NCBI RefSeq assembly: GCF_004341845.1
Contig: NZ_SLVB01000007.1
Span: 1-64,000 of the forward strand
Direction of reading: 5' to 3'
Source of the DNA: Novosphingobium sp. PhB165
GTDB taxonomy: Bacteria; Pseudomonadota; Alphaproteobacteria; Sphingomonadales; Sphingomonadaceae
DNA: 64,000 nt
The notes beneath the pieces are model-generated. The model was given only the letters and a program-made list of their open reading frames with translations. It had not been told where the DNA came from and made no database searches. Positions 16,266 through 25,496 of the stretch are shown here, piece after piece; the stretch's first letter is position 1; each line of letters starts with the position of its first letter. The translations under genes were made by a program, and so were the position numbers.

Positions 16266-17558
16266 ATGGCGGAGCTTTCAGCAAACCCACAGCTCCGGGC
16301 CGGGGGACTGATGGCTCCGCTGCTGCTCGGATTGCTGCCCGGGGCCTCGGCATTAGGCGGGGGCGTCACGGGAGAGATCGGCCCGGTCACGCGCATGATC
16401 CCCGGTGTAGCGACAGGCTTGCAGGCCTTCGCCCTCCCCTTGCCCTCCACTCCCCTGCCCGCTCTTCCCGAGGTGGTTCCCCCCGGTATGCCGGACGATG
16501 CCGCGCGCGAGGCGGCCAGGCGGATCAATGCCTCCATTCCTTTTGCCAGCGGACGCGAGACGCCGGCCGCGCCGTTCCGCTTCGTCGGATCGCAGGAGGA
16601 CCGACTTCGCGCGATCGACTGCATCGCCAGCGCCGAGTACTACGAAGCCGGCGGCGATCTCGACGGGCAGCGGGCGGTCGCGCAGGTCGTGCTGAACCGG
16701 ATGCGCCATCCCGCCTTCCCCGCCAGTGCCTGCGGCGTCGTGTTCCAGGGCGCCGAGCGCGCGACCGGTTGCCAATTCACCTTCACGTGCGACGGTGCCA
16801 TGGCAAGGCGGCCGATGCCCTGGCTTTGGGACAAGGCCCGCGCGATCGCGGCAAGCGCACTCAATGGCGCCGTGTTCGCGCCGGTTGGACATGCCACGCA
16901 TTATCATACGGATTGGGTAGCCCCGCCCTGGAGCGGCGAACTCGACAAGATCGCGCGCGTGGGACCGCACCTGTTCTTTCGCTGGCGTGGCGGCTGGGGC
17001 AGTCCGGCGGCCTTTCGCCAGCGTGTCGATCCCGGAGAGTCGACGATTGCGCCTCTAACAGCGCTTGCAACCGGCCAGGAACCGGATCCGCTTGCGGCCG
17101 GGACCGGGGCCGACCTTATTCCGGCCGTAGCGACGGCTTTGGCCGACCCGCCCGATCCCACGTCTCCGGATGTGATCGGTGTGGACCTGCGGGGCGCCCG
17201 GCTGAAACTATTGAAACCGTCGGGCGATGCCTTCGGCCTGCTTTTGCCGCGCACCGCCCCCGGCTCCTTCGGATCGCTCGCGCTCGATCTCTGTCGCGGG
17301 CGCAGTTTCTGCGAGGTGACGGGCTGGGTCGACAGCGCGGACATTCCCCGAAGCTATCCGATCCCGACTAGCGCGCGGCGGTCCATGGCCTTTCTCTATT
17401 TGCGCGATCAGGCCAGCCACCGCGAGATGACCGCGTGGGATTGCAAGCTCTTTCCCCGTAACGATCCCACCGAGTGCCTGCGCAAGGTAACCGCGCCCAA
17501 GATCGTCGCAGCCAGCGCGCCCGCAGTGAAAGTCGATGCGCCGACCGCCTTGCAATAG
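16266..17558 (+). CDS. SleB-type cell-wall hydrolase
   Basis: A 430-residue exported protein with a hydrolase_2 (SleB) domain at about 110-240: AIDCIASAEYYEAGGDLDGQ, RAVAQVVLNRMRHPAFPA, CQFTFTCDG and HATHYHTDWVAPPW. Enzymes of this type cleave peptidoglycan. A hydrophobic N-terminal stretch (MAPLLLGLLPGASALGGG) suggests export. The true start could be the ATG at 16311, which has GGGGG just upstream. The C-terminal third is an unassigned extension with FLYLRDQASHREMTAW. It converges on the MpaB-type gene with only 40 bases between them. Confidence 0.85.
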   Translation: MAELSANPQLRAGGLMAPLLLGLLPGASALGGGVTGEIGPVTRMIPGVATGLQAFALPLPSTPLPALPEVVPPGMPDDAAREAARRINASIPFASGRETPAAPFRFVGSQEDRLRAIDCIASAEYYEAGGDLDGQRAVAQVVLNRMRHPAFPASACGVVFQGAERATGCQFTFTCDGAMARRPMPWLWDKARAIAASALNGAVFAPVGHATHYHTDWVAPPWSGELDKIARVGPHLFFRWRGGWGSPAAFRQRVDPGESTIAPLTALATGQEPDPLAAGTGADLIPAVATALADPPDPTSPDVIGVDLRGARLKLLKPSGDAFGLLLPRTAPGSFGSLALDLCRGRSFCEVTGWVDSADIPRSYPIPTSARRSMAFLYLRDQASHREMTAWDCKLFPRNDPTECLRKVTAPKIVAASAPAVKVDAPTALQ

Positions 17559-17598
17559 CCGGCATCCGCGCCCTGCCCGTGCGAACCTCGAAAACCGT

Positions 17599-18456
17599 TC
17601 ACCGCGTCCCGGCAAAGGCCCATCGCACCGCCTCCGCCATGGCCCGCGTGCCGATCATTTGCGGCCACGCCGAAGCCCCCGGCCGCTTCAATCCCAGCAA
17701 GATCCGCGCGAACGGTGGCAGGAGATCCACCGCCGCGACCGCAAGGGTTCTCGCCACCGCGCCGGAGCGCCGCTCCCGCTCGCCATTCAACAGGAACGAG
17801 GCCACCTCGCGCGCCGCAAGACTGCCTTCGAGCTCACCTCGCATGTCAGCCATCAGCGACTGGGCTTCCAGGCGATTGCGCGGAAGCGGCGAAGCCCCCA
17901 GCATCTCGGCCACGACCGCGCTTTGTTCGAAATAGCGATCCTGCGCGGCCGGTGGCATGCCGGGATCACCATAAGCCAGATAGGCCTCCAGAAAGCTCGT
18001 CGCCTCCGCAAGATGTACCCATGCAAGGACCCGAGGTTCGGTCGCCGAATACGTCCGGCCATCCGGCATTGTCCCGGTGACGCGCGCGTGAATGGCATTG
18101 ACCCTGTCGATGGCTTTCCGGGCCTCATCGCGATGGCCGTAAGTGGTCAATGCAATGAACCGCGCGGTTCGGCGCAGCCGCCCCTGCACATCCTCGCGAA
18201 AATCGGAATGATCCAGCACGCCCTGCAACGCCGCCGGATGGAGCATCTGCAACAGCAGCGCCCGCATGCCGCCCACCATCATGGCCACGACATCGGCGTG
18301 AACCATGCGGATCGGGCTATCAACCTCGAACAATGCCTCGTTCGAAGGAACGACCGGCGTCTCGCCCTTCTCGCGGTCATTGAAAACGCCGCGCACCTGC
18401 CGCACGAGCAGGCCGCGCACGGCGGAAGCGGGACCGGGAATGTTCAGCGCAGCCAT
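17599..18456 (-). CDS. MpaB-type oxygenase (DUF2236)
   Basis: A protein of about 285 residues of the ER-bound oxygenase MpaB / latex-clearing-protein-related family (DUF2236). Supporting strings are RQVRGVFNDREKGETPVV, LLLQMLHPAALQGVLDHSDF and RVLAWVHLAEATSFLEAYLAY. The family binds heme b and carries out oxidative cleavage of lipophilic or isoprenoid substrates. I chose ATG at 18456 because it gives the usual family length; an ATG at 18591 would run 16 bases into the divergent exonuclease start. No partner gene points to a substrate. Confidence 0.75.
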   Translation of the reverse strand: MAALNIPGPASAVRGLLVRQVRGVFNDREKGETPVVPSNEALFEVDSPIRMVHADVVAMMVGGMRALLLQMLHPAALQGVLDHSDFREDVQGRLRRTARFIALTTYGHRDEARKAIDRVNAIHARVTGTMPDGRTYSATEPRVLAWVHLAEATSFLEAYLAYGDPGMPPAAQDRYFEQSAVVAEMLGASPLPRNRLEAQSLMADMRGELEGSLAAREVASFLLNGERERRSGAVARTLAVAAVDLLPPFARILLGLKRPGASAWPQMIGTRAMAEAVRWAFAGTR

Positions 18457-18575
18457 AAGGCGATCCTGCCTGAAATCGAGACGACGCGATAGCGACTGCC
18501 CGATGACAAAACGACTGGCCGACGGTAAGGCTCCGGCCCCGCCTTTTCCGGCCACACCTCTATCAAGCCGCAGCC

Positions 18576-19460
18576 ATGTCCCGCTCCTCACCCGATGCCC
18601 TGTACCGCGCCGCGGCGTTCCTGGATCCCAGCCCCGATTTCCGCGTGCTGCGCCGTCTTCAGCCGGTCTCGCGATTTCATGCGCCCAGGCCAGGTGGCAC
18701 CAGCAGGATCGGCGTTGCCATCGATGTCGAGACGACCGGCCTTGACCACGAGACGGACAAGATCATCGAACTCGCCATCCAGCGTTTCCGCTTCGATGAC
18801 ACCGGCCGCATCGTCCAGGTCGGACAACCAAGGGTATGGCGCGAGGATCCCGGCGTGCCGCTTGATCCCCGAATTACGAAACTGACGGGTCTCACCAACG
18901 AGGTTCTCGAAAACCAGAAAATCGACGAGGCACTCGCGATCGAGATCCTGTCCTCCGCCGACCTCATAATCGCCCATAACGCGCGCTTCGACCGCCCCTT
19001 CGTCGACAAGCGGCTGCCGGCTATCGCGGGCAAGCCGTGGGCGTGTTCGATGGCCGAACCGGATTGGCTTGAACTGGGCTTCGACGGCAAGGCGCTGGCC
19101 CATCTCGTCTCGCAGTGCGGCTGGTTCTATGAGGGGCACCGCGCCGAAAACGACATTCTGGCGCTGATCTACCTTCTCGCGCACGACCTGCCAGACGGCG
19201 TGACGATCCTTGCCAAATTGCTCGCCGCGTCGGAACAGCCAAGCTACCGCGTCAATGCGATCGACGCCCCGTTTGAATCCAAGGATCTGCTCAAGGCCAG
19301 GGGCTATCGCTGGAATGCAGCGCTCCGGTTCTGGTCAAAGGAAATCTCCGCGACCGATCATGATGACGAGAAGCTCTGGCTGACGAACGAGGTTTACCGC
19401 GGGTTCGGCGAACCGGCGTTCATCTCCGTCACGGCATGCGAGCGGCACGGCAAGTCCTGA
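18576..19460 (+). CDS. DnaQ-like 3'-5' exonuclease
   Basis: A 294-residue DEDDh exonuclease. ExoI is VAIDVETTGLDHETDKI (Asp/Glu metal ligands), ExoII IIAHNARFDRPFVDKRL and ExoIII HRAENDILALIYLL with the catalytic His. It resembles the epsilon-subunit family but has a C-terminal extension of about 90 residues (LKARGYRWNAALRFWSKEI) common in free-standing proofreading or repair exonucleases. It is divergent from the MpaB-type gene and convergent with the TPR/TonB-C gene. A role in DNA repair is the safe statement. Confidence 0.88.
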   Translation: MSRSSPDALYRAAAFLDPSPDFRVLRRLQPVSRFHAPRPGGTSRIGVAIDVETTGLDHETDKIIELAIQRFRFDDTGRIVQVGQPRVWREDPGVPLDPRITKLTGLTNEVLENQKIDEALAIEILSSADLIIAHNARFDRPFVDKRLPAIAGKPWACSMAEPDWLELGFDGKALAHLVSQCGWFYEGHRAENDILALIYLLAHDLPDGVTILAKLLAASEQPSYRVNAIDAPFESKDLLKARGYRWNAALRFWSKEISATDHDDEKLWLTNEVYRGFGEPAFISVTACERHGKS

Positions 19461-19493
19461 GGAAGCCGCACACGCTCGACGCTGCCACGGGTA

Positions 19494-21440
19494 TCAGGGG
19501 CGCATGGCGAAGGCGATCGTGTTGGTGTTCGCGGTACAGGCGGTGGAGGCCCCCGGGCGATAGCTCATGTCGTACTGCACGCCTTTGCCAACTTCGGTCG
19601 CCGCCTTTCCGAAGATCAACGGCGGATAGGAAACGAGCGGGCGCACGTTCGCCGTCGAGCCATTGGCGTTGATGTCGTATTCCAGATTGACCCAGCCTTC
19701 GAAGCCCATTTGCATGGCTGACAAGGGATAGTCGCCGCCAGTCACATTGGTACGCCGGAGCGCCGGGGGCAGGCTGAGCAGAGCGCACTGTTCATCGGTC
19801 AGTCCAGTCTTGTCGTAATAGGTCTGGGCTTGCTTCAGATTGCCCGCTGCTGCGGCGCGATTGGCTTGCTCCAGCCAAGCGAGCTGCCGCAGCGGATGGG
19901 TTTCGGGCAGCCGCGTATCTTGCGCCACTTGCGCCACCCAGGCGTCGGTCTGCGGATCGCGCCGCGTCGTCCGCTCTCCCGCGGCATCGAGCAGGAGCGT
20001 GTCTGCGGCCAGTGCGTCGGCGGCGATCGCCGGCTCCGCCGCCAGCGCAGCCCTCGCCCGGCTGCGATCCCGTGCCCTCTGCTTGCTGTCCGGATCGCGA
20101 TGCACCAGTTGCTCTACGCGCAGCGAGTTCGTGAGTTCTGCCGGAAGAGAAGCCTGCGTGGCGATTTGAACGGCCTTGTCGGCCAACGCGGACGGGGCAT
20201 AAGGATCGAGATCCAGGATCATGCCCAGCGCTGCGACGCGTACCGCTGCGTTGGCGGCGCCGGTTTCGTCTTCTCCCAGCCGGTGCAGCCGGGCGAGCAC
20301 GGCGATACGATCGCCCTCCAGAGTATCCGCCGGCAGGACCGTCGCGGCCCAGTTGGCAAAGCGCGCGTTCATAGGTGCCCATAGGCCAGGAGCCTTGCCC
20401 AGCCGATTGCTGCAGCGCACTTCCACGCGCGCGGCGACGCGATAGAAGGCGGGAATGGCTGCGGCACTGTCCGGCCCCCAATACCAATCATGCACGGCCT
20501 GTTCGAAGGCGGCCGCCACTTGCGGACCACCCCGCGAATAGACGGTCTGCGCGTAAGCCACGGTGCCATCGTCATTGATACCGAACTCCACCACGGCCAC
20601 GTCATCCGGGCGCAGGCCGGTCTCCTCACCGCACAGCGGCGGATCCATCGATTCCGCATGGACGAACGGCTTGCCGGAAAGGCGTCCGGCACCGGTATAG
20701 GCCAGATAGAGTCGGGCATCGTCGCGGCGCCCGATCAACATGGCTGCCATCGCCAGGTCCCCGCGCAAGGAAACCTCGTCAACCGTCGTGCGCAGGGTCA
20801 GCCCGCCGCTGAGTGCCAGTGCCTGCTTCAGCTCCTTGTAGGCTTCTTCCGCCCGGCCCTGATTGAGCAAAGTGCGCGCGTAGAGCGTGCGATAGGCGAT
20901 GGCGTTCTTTTTATTCATCTCCGGAAGCGAGTCCATGATCGCCAGCGCTTCACGCGCCGGGGCAAGCGCTTCTTCGGTTCCGTCGAATGCGGTCGCACGG
21001 GCCAGACGCAGCAGCGGGTCGAGCCGGAAGGCGCCGGTGCGGCCTTCCAGCGCCAACCGGTAGTAGGCCGCGGCGCCCGTGCGATCGGAAAGGGCCATGC
21101 GCACATCGCCCAATGCCATCCGCGCTTCCGATACGTCGGAGGCGAAGTCCGGCCCGGCGGCAACCAGTGCGGGCAGACCCAGCGCGATCGCGCGCTCCCC
21201 TTCATCGCGGCGGATCTGGCGGACCAGGCAGATGCCCTTGCGAACCGCCACCGCCGAAGCGGGGAACGAGCCCGGCTTGAGGTGAGGATCCTTTTCCAGC
21301 GCCTCGAACTGCGCGATCGCTTCCTTGCATTGGCCGCTGTTTTGCAGAGCGCTGGCCGCATCGAACTTTTCCTGAAGCGTCGTTGGCGCCACAGGTGCGG
21401 CAGCGGCCGAAGCGGCCGCAAGAAAAAGCATCAGACTCAC
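19494..21440 (-). CDS. TPR protein with C-terminal TonB-like domain
   Basis: A 648-residue exported protein. After a signal peptide (MSLMLFLAAASAAAAPV) come tetratricopeptide-like helical repeats at about 20-240, e.g. AASALQNSGQCKEAIAQFEAL and GAAAYYRLALEGR. The last 85 residues form a TonB_C-like beta domain: YPLSAMQMGFEGWVNLEYDINANGSTANVRPLVSYPP. A middle TonB-C-like piece (VVEFGINDDGTVAYAQTV) may be a second copy at about 290-335. Such proteins sit in the periplasm; whether this one energises a receptor or is structural is not known. It lacks the N-terminal anchor and Pro-rich stalk of classic TonB. Confidence 0.75.
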   Translation of the reverse strand: MSLMLFLAAASAAAAPVAPTTLQEKFDAASALQNSGQCKEAIAQFEALEKDPHLKPGSFPASAVAVRKGICLVRQIRRDEGERAIALGLPALVAAGPDFASDVSEARMALGDVRMALSDRTGAAAYYRLALEGRTGAFRLDPLLRLARATAFDGTEEALAPAREALAIMDSLPEMNKKNAIAYRTLYARTLLNQGRAEEAYKELKQALALSGGLTLRTTVDEVSLRGDLAMAAMLIGRRDDARLYLAYTGAGRLSGKPFVHAESMDPPLCGEETGLRPDDVAVVEFGINDDGTVAYAQTVYSRGGPQVAAAFEQAVHDWYWGPDSAAAIPAFYRVAARVEVRCSNRLGKAPGLWAPMNARFANWAATVLPADTLEGDRIAVLARLHRLGEDETGAANAAVRVAALGMILDLDPYAPSALADKAVQIATQASLPAELTNSLRVEQLVHRDPDSKQRARDRSRARAALAAEPAIAADALAADTLLLDAAGERTTRRDPQTDAWVAQVAQDTRLPETHPLRQLAWLEQANRAAAAGNLKQAQTYYDKTGLTDEQCALLSLPPALRRTNVTGGDYPLSAMQMGFEGWVNLEYDINANGSTANVRPLVSYPPLIFGKAATEVGKGVQYDMSYRPGASTACTANTNTIAFAMRP

Positions 21441-21662
21441 GAATCTTCCCCCATCGCATCACGCAGATGCAACGGCTGACCTATGGCGCGTCTTGCGCGA
21501 TGTCCACGGTGATCGATGCCATTCTGGCTTTGACGGCGGGCTCGCGGTTGGCAGGGATGTCCCTTTCCGAACGGCCCCGGATTTGAAGTGCCCTATCAAG
21601 ATATGGCAGGAGCGTTCGCGGCCCGATCTCTACCCAAAGCGCGGCGGCTCAACAAGATTTTT

Positions 21663-21676
21663 TAAGCAGTCGCTTA
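21663..21676. promoter_or_regulatory. Putative TetR operator upstream of the TetR gene
   Basis: TAAGCAGTCGCTTA is a perfect 5-4-5 palindrome about 50 bases upstream of the TetR start. A close relative, TGAGCGAGTGCTTT, lies in front of the flavin oxidoreductase gene at 22415-22428, and both are followed by an AT stretch. The pair suggests autoregulation plus control of the enzyme operon. This is a reading by eye. Confidence 0.45.
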
Positions 21677-21725
21677 TTTTATGCCACAGAGGTATTGCGA
21701 TGGATTGGGAGCACCGAACTTGACC

Positions 21726-22310
21726 ATGACCAGGAAGCGAAAGAGTGACGAAAGCGCCGGAACCAAGAAGGCCATCCTGGACGCCACTCAGCAGATAATG
21801 TGCAATGAGGGCTATGCCGCCGTCAGCTCACGACGAGTGGCCGAAGTGGCCGGCCTGAAGTCCCAGCTCGTCCATTATCACTTCGGTACGATGGACAATC
21901 TGATGCTCGCCCTGTTTCGCCGCGCGGAAGAGGATTATCTGGCCCGCCAAGTCCGTTCACTCACATCGACGAGCCCGCTGCGCAGCCTTTGGGAGGAGTC
22001 TCTCCAGCAGGCCGACGCCCGCCTCACCATCGAATTTATCGCTCTTGCACGCCATTCCGAGGCTATTGGCAACGAAGTCCGGCGGGCGAATGAAACGACC
22101 AGAAACATCCATAGCATGATCATCGCAGGCGCTTTGGAGCGTGCCAACATACAAAGCGCGCCGGCTCCGGAAGTCGTGGCCTTTCTCATTGCCGCCATCA
22201 GCCGAACACTCGGGACGGAAGAAGCCTTGGGAACGTCGCTGGCCCATGATGCCGTTCACGCGTTTCTCGAGAGCCTGCTCAACAAGCTGGAACCGGCTTC
22301 AGCCCCGTAA
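21726..22310 (+). CDS. TetR/AcrR-family regulator of the catabolic unit
   Basis: A 194-residue repressor. The N-terminal HTH is KKAILDATQQIMCNEGYAAVSSRRVAEVAGLKSQLVHYHFGTMDNL (cited by its ends), the hallmark VxYHF helix; the rest is the ligand-binding domain. I placed the start at 21726 (MTRKRKSDES) because the basic N-terminal arm is typical. A start at 21681 would overlap the putative operator's downstream region. It lies directly before the flavin oxidoreductase, CoA ligase, SDR and GST genes, and palindromes in both promoters support it as their regulator. The inducer is probably the pathway substrate or its CoA ester. Confidence 0.88.
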   Translation: MTRKRKSDESAGTKKAILDATQQIMCNEGYAAVSSRRVAEVAGLKSQLVHYHFGTMDNLMLALFRRAEEDYLARQVRSLTSTSPLRSLWEESLQQADARLTIEFIALARHSEAIGNEVRRANETTRNIHSMIIAGALERANIQSAPAPEVVAFLIAAISRTLGTEEALGTSLAHDAVHAFLESLLNKLEPASAP

Positions 22311-22414
22311 CGGGGCGTCAAATGGCCGATCGCCCGACACTGCCACTTCCGGCTGATCGGTGCGCCCTTCCGAGTACAATTTATCCGTTCGCATGATACG
22401 CCCTACAAAAATAT

Positions 22415-22428
22415 TGAGCGAGTGCTTT
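22415..22428. promoter_or_regulatory. Putative TetR operator upstream of the flavin oxidoreductase gene
   Basis: TGAGCGAGTGCTTT matches the TAAGC-N4-GCTTA palindrome found before the TetR gene in its key AGC/GCT halves and in the following AT-rich bases. It lies about 60 bases before the ATG of the enzyme operon, a sensible operator position. Confidence 0.4.
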
Positions 22429-22489
22429 AATTTCTATAGGAGACATCCGGGCAGCGGGCTCAAGTTCCGCGCCATGAGGACGAGATGTC

Positions 22490-23644
22490 ATGGGGCCAGT
22501 GGATTTCGAGGGGCTGTTCACGCCGTTCCAGCTCGGCAAGTTCACCCTGCCCAATCGTTTCGTCTTTCCGCCGATGGGGCTCGAAGTCTGCAAGAATGGC
22601 ATCCCCGGCGATGACTCGGCCGAATACTACGCCCGGCGCGCGCAAGGCGGCGCCAGCCTGGTAATCACCGAAGGGGCCTACATCGACCACCCCTCCTCGG
22701 GCGACAATCCGATGCTGGGCCGGATCCGCGGCGAGGACTCGTGGGATGCATGGCGCAATGTGGCCACCAAGGTTCACCGCGAAGGCGGCCTCTGCGTGCC
22801 CGAACTATGGCATGTCGGGTTGATCCCCAGCGGTCCGGATCTGCTCGCGGGCAAGGGCATAGTTTACCGTCCGGAACTGGGCCAGGTCAGCCCCTCGGGC
22901 TATATTGCACCGGGCCAGAAGGTGGCCGAAGGCATGTCCCATGCGCAGATCGACGAAGTGATAGCCGCTTATGCTCGCAGCACTGCCAAGGCCGTAGAGC
23001 TTGGCTTCGACGGCATCGAACTGCATGGCGCCCACGGCTATATCATCGACCAGTTTCTCTGGAAGGAACTGAACCATCGCACCGACCGCTACGGCGGCAG
23101 CCCGAAAGCCCGCGGTCAATTCGCCGCGGAAGTGATCCGCGCCTGCCGGGCCGAGCTTGAACCCGGCATGCCGATCATCATGCGGATGTCGTTCTGGAAG
23201 ATGGCCGATTTCAATGCCCGCCTCGCCGAAACGCCGCAAGAACTTGAAGATCTGCTCGCCCCGCTGGTCGAAGCAGGCGTCGATCTGTTCGATTGTTCGC
23301 AGCGCCGTTTTTGGGAGCCGACTTTCGCTGACGGCAGCGATCTGAACCTGGCTGGCTGGGTCAAGAAAGTAACCGGTGTGCCAAGTTGCACCATCGGTTC
23401 GATCGGGCTCGACATGGATTTCCTCGCCAGCCTCAGCGCCGACACGGTCGCGCCGCTCAACCTGGAGCGACTGGACGATTTGATGCGCCGGTTCGATCGC
23501 GGCGATTTCGATCTCGTTGCGGTCGGCCGCGCGATGATCGCCGAACCCGACTGGCCCAAACTCGTGCGGGCCAGCGCATTCGATCAGCTCAAGCCTTTCG
23601 CGACAAGCCTGATGGCAGACCCGCTGATGGCGCACGTGAAATAG
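22490..23644 (+). CDS. Old-yellow-enzyme-type NADH:flavin oxidoreductase
   Basis: A 384-residue FMN-dependent TIM-barrel ene-reductase. Family marks are FTLPNRFVFPPMG near the N terminus (FMN contact), the substrate-binding GIELHGAHGYIIDQFLW, and HRTDRYGGS. Such enzymes reduce alpha,beta-unsaturated carbonyls or related alkenes. It is the first structural gene after the TetR regulator; the CoA ligase follows after 55 bases. With ligase, SDR and GST it suggests breakdown of an unsaturated or aromatic/steroid-like acid. The substrate is not evident. Confidence 0.92.
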   Translation: MGPVDFEGLFTPFQLGKFTLPNRFVFPPMGLEVCKNGIPGDDSAEYYARRAQGGASLVITEGAYIDHPSSGDNPMLGRIRGEDSWDAWRNVATKVHREGGLCVPELWHVGLIPSGPDLLAGKGIVYRPELGQVSPSGYIAPGQKVAEGMSHAQIDEVIAAYARSTAKAVELGFDGIELHGAHGYIIDQFLWKELNHRTDRYGGSPKARGQFAAEVIRACRAELEPGMPIIMRMSFWKMADFNARLAETPQELEDLLAPLVEAGVDLFDCSQRRFWEPTFADGSDLNLAGWVKKVTGVPSCTIGSIGLDMDFLASLSADTVAPLNLERLDDLMRRFDRGDFDLVAVGRAMIAEPDWPKLVRASAFDQLKPFATSLMADPLMAHVK

Positions 23645-23699
23645 CGACGATAACGGGCCCGGCGTGGCTTGGCTCAGAGATTGTCAGGGAGGAAGTACG

Positions 23700-25496
23700 A
23701 TGGCCAAGTCAAACGGCGGATCTGCCCTCCCTCCGATTGTCTACGGGCCGGCGCTGTCCGAAGAGCCTGATCTCGGCGCTTTGACCTTGGGCGGCTATTT
23801 GCGTGAGGTTACTGCACGCTTCGCAGAGCGCGAGGCACTCGTCATGCACGAGAATGGCGGCGAGATCCGCTGGTCCTATGCTGACCTTTGGGACCGCGCG
23901 ATGCAGGTCGCGCGCGGACTGCGCGCGCATGGCGTCGGCAAGGACAGCCGCGTGGGCGTCATGATGACCAATCGTCCGGAATGGCTCGCCGGCGTCTTCG
24001 GCGTGGCTCTTTCCGGCGGCGTCGCCGTGACGCTCAGCACTTTTTCGACATCCACGGAACTTGACTACCTGCTGCGCAGTTCGGCCGTGTCGATCCTTTT
24101 GTTCGAAGGAAAAGTCCTCAAGAAAGACTTCTGCGAGATGCTGGCCGAATTGGAGCCAGCAATCATGCAGTGCGCTCCCGGCAAACTGGTTTCGCAGAAC
24201 TATCCGTTCCTGCGCCGCCTTTTCAGGGTGGGCGCCACTTTGCCAAGCGGAGCGATCGAACCGTGGGACGCGCTTCTCGCGAGTGCGGCATCGATACCGG
24301 AAGCCGTGATCGAGGAAATGGCGGCGGCGGTTCAGCCGCACGAACTGGGGGCCATCCTCTATTCGTCGGGCTCCACGGCACTGCCCAAAGGCATCCTCAA
24401 TACGCATCGCGGCATGTGCATCCACTTCTGGCGTTGGCCGCGGATGTTCGGGTTGGCCGAAGACGTCCGAAGTTGGGCGCCGAACGGTTTCTTCTGGTCG
24501 GGAAATTTTGCGACCGTATTGGGGGCCACGCTTTCGTCGGGCGGCTGCCTCGTCCTGCAATCGACGTTCGACCCGGTCGCCTCGCTCGAACTTCTTGAGA
24601 AGGAGCGCGTCAACTATCCTGTCGTTTGGCCCCATCAGGCCAAGCAAATGCGGGAGGCGCCGAACTGGGACACGGTCGACCTCTCTGCCATGAAATATGT
24701 CGACTTCGCTCTGCCACTTGCCCAGCATCCGACCATTCGCAGCACATGGTCGGAACCGGTCTGCAATTACGGCAGCACCGAGACGTTCACGGTCACCACC
24801 TGCTTTCCAAATTCCTCGCCCGAGAATGTCCGTGGCCGAAGTTGGGGCGAGGTACTGGCCGGGAACGCAATGAAGATCGTCGACCCGCAGACCGGAAAGA
24901 CCCTGCCGCGCGGAAGCCGGGGAGAGATTGCGGTAAAGGGGCCGACGCTGATGCTCGGCTATCTCGGCATCGACCCTGCCGACACCTTCGATGCCGACGG
25001 CTTCTTCCACACGGGTGACGGCGGCTATCTCGACGAATTGGGGCGGCTCCAGTGGGACGGCCGCCTCTCGGACATCATCAAGACCGGAGGCGCCAACGTA
25101 TCGCCGCTCGAAATCGACGCGGTGCTGGAGAAATGTCCCGGCGTCAAAGTTGCCCGGACCATCGGAGTCCCGCACGACACCTTGGGCGAAATCGTGATCG
25201 GCTGCATCGTCCCGGAGGACGGCGTGATTCTCGATGCCATGGCGGTTCGGAATTTCGCCAGGCAGTCACTCGCGAGCTACAAGATACCACGAGAGATCCT
25301 TTTCTTGCGTGAGGAGGAACTGGTCCTCACCGGCAGTGCCAAGATCAGATCATCCGAGTTACGAAAGCTGGCATCGAACAGGCTGAGCGAATGCCCGTCA
25401 TCGAATTCGAGTTGCCCGTCTGACAAGCGATCACGAACACCACGAGAGGATCAAGGAAATGGGGCTCCTCGAAGCTCATGCCGCACTGAAGGGTAA
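23700..25496 (+). CDS. Acid-CoA ligase (AMP-forming)
   Basis: A 598-residue ANL-superfamily ligase that would activate a carboxylic acid as its CoA thioester. Motifs: ATP loop ILYSSGSTALPKGI, CNYGSTETFTV (A5), FFHTGDGGYLDELGRLQWDGR (A7/A8, cited by its parts) and the C-terminal lysine in LTGSAKIRSSEL. The ATG at 23700 has GGGAGGAAG in front. The C-terminal tail is unusual: after KLASNRLSE it becomes Ser/Pro/Arg-rich (CPSSNSSCPSDKRSRT) and overlaps the SDR start by 38 bases. That suggests the original stop was lost by a small frameshift and the tail is read-through. Confidence 0.9.
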   Translation: MAKSNGGSALPPIVYGPALSEEPDLGALTLGGYLREVTARFAEREALVMHENGGEIRWSYADLWDRAMQVARGLRAHGVGKDSRVGVMMTNRPEWLAGVFGVALSGGVAVTLSTFSTSTELDYLLRSSAVSILLFEGKVLKKDFCEMLAELEPAIMQCAPGKLVSQNYPFLRRLFRVGATLPSGAIEPWDALLASAASIPEAVIEEMAAAVQPHELGAILYSSGSTALPKGILNTHRGMCIHFWRWPRMFGLAEDVRSWAPNGFFWSGNFATVLGATLSSGGCLVLQSTFDPVASLELLEKERVNYPVVWPHQAKQMREAPNWDTVDLSAMKYVDFALPLAQHPTIRSTWSEPVCNYGSTETFTVTTCFPNSSPENVRGRSWGEVLAGNAMKIVDPQTGKTLPRGSRGEIAVKGPTLMLGYLGIDPADTFDADGFFHTGDGGYLDELGRLQWDGRLSDIIKTGGANVSPLEIDAVLEKCPGVKVARTIGVPHDTLGEIVIGCIVPEDGVILDAMAVRNFARQSLASYKIPREILFLREEELVLTGSAKIRSSELRKLASNRLSECPSSNSSCPSDKRSRTPREDQGNGAPRSSCRTEG

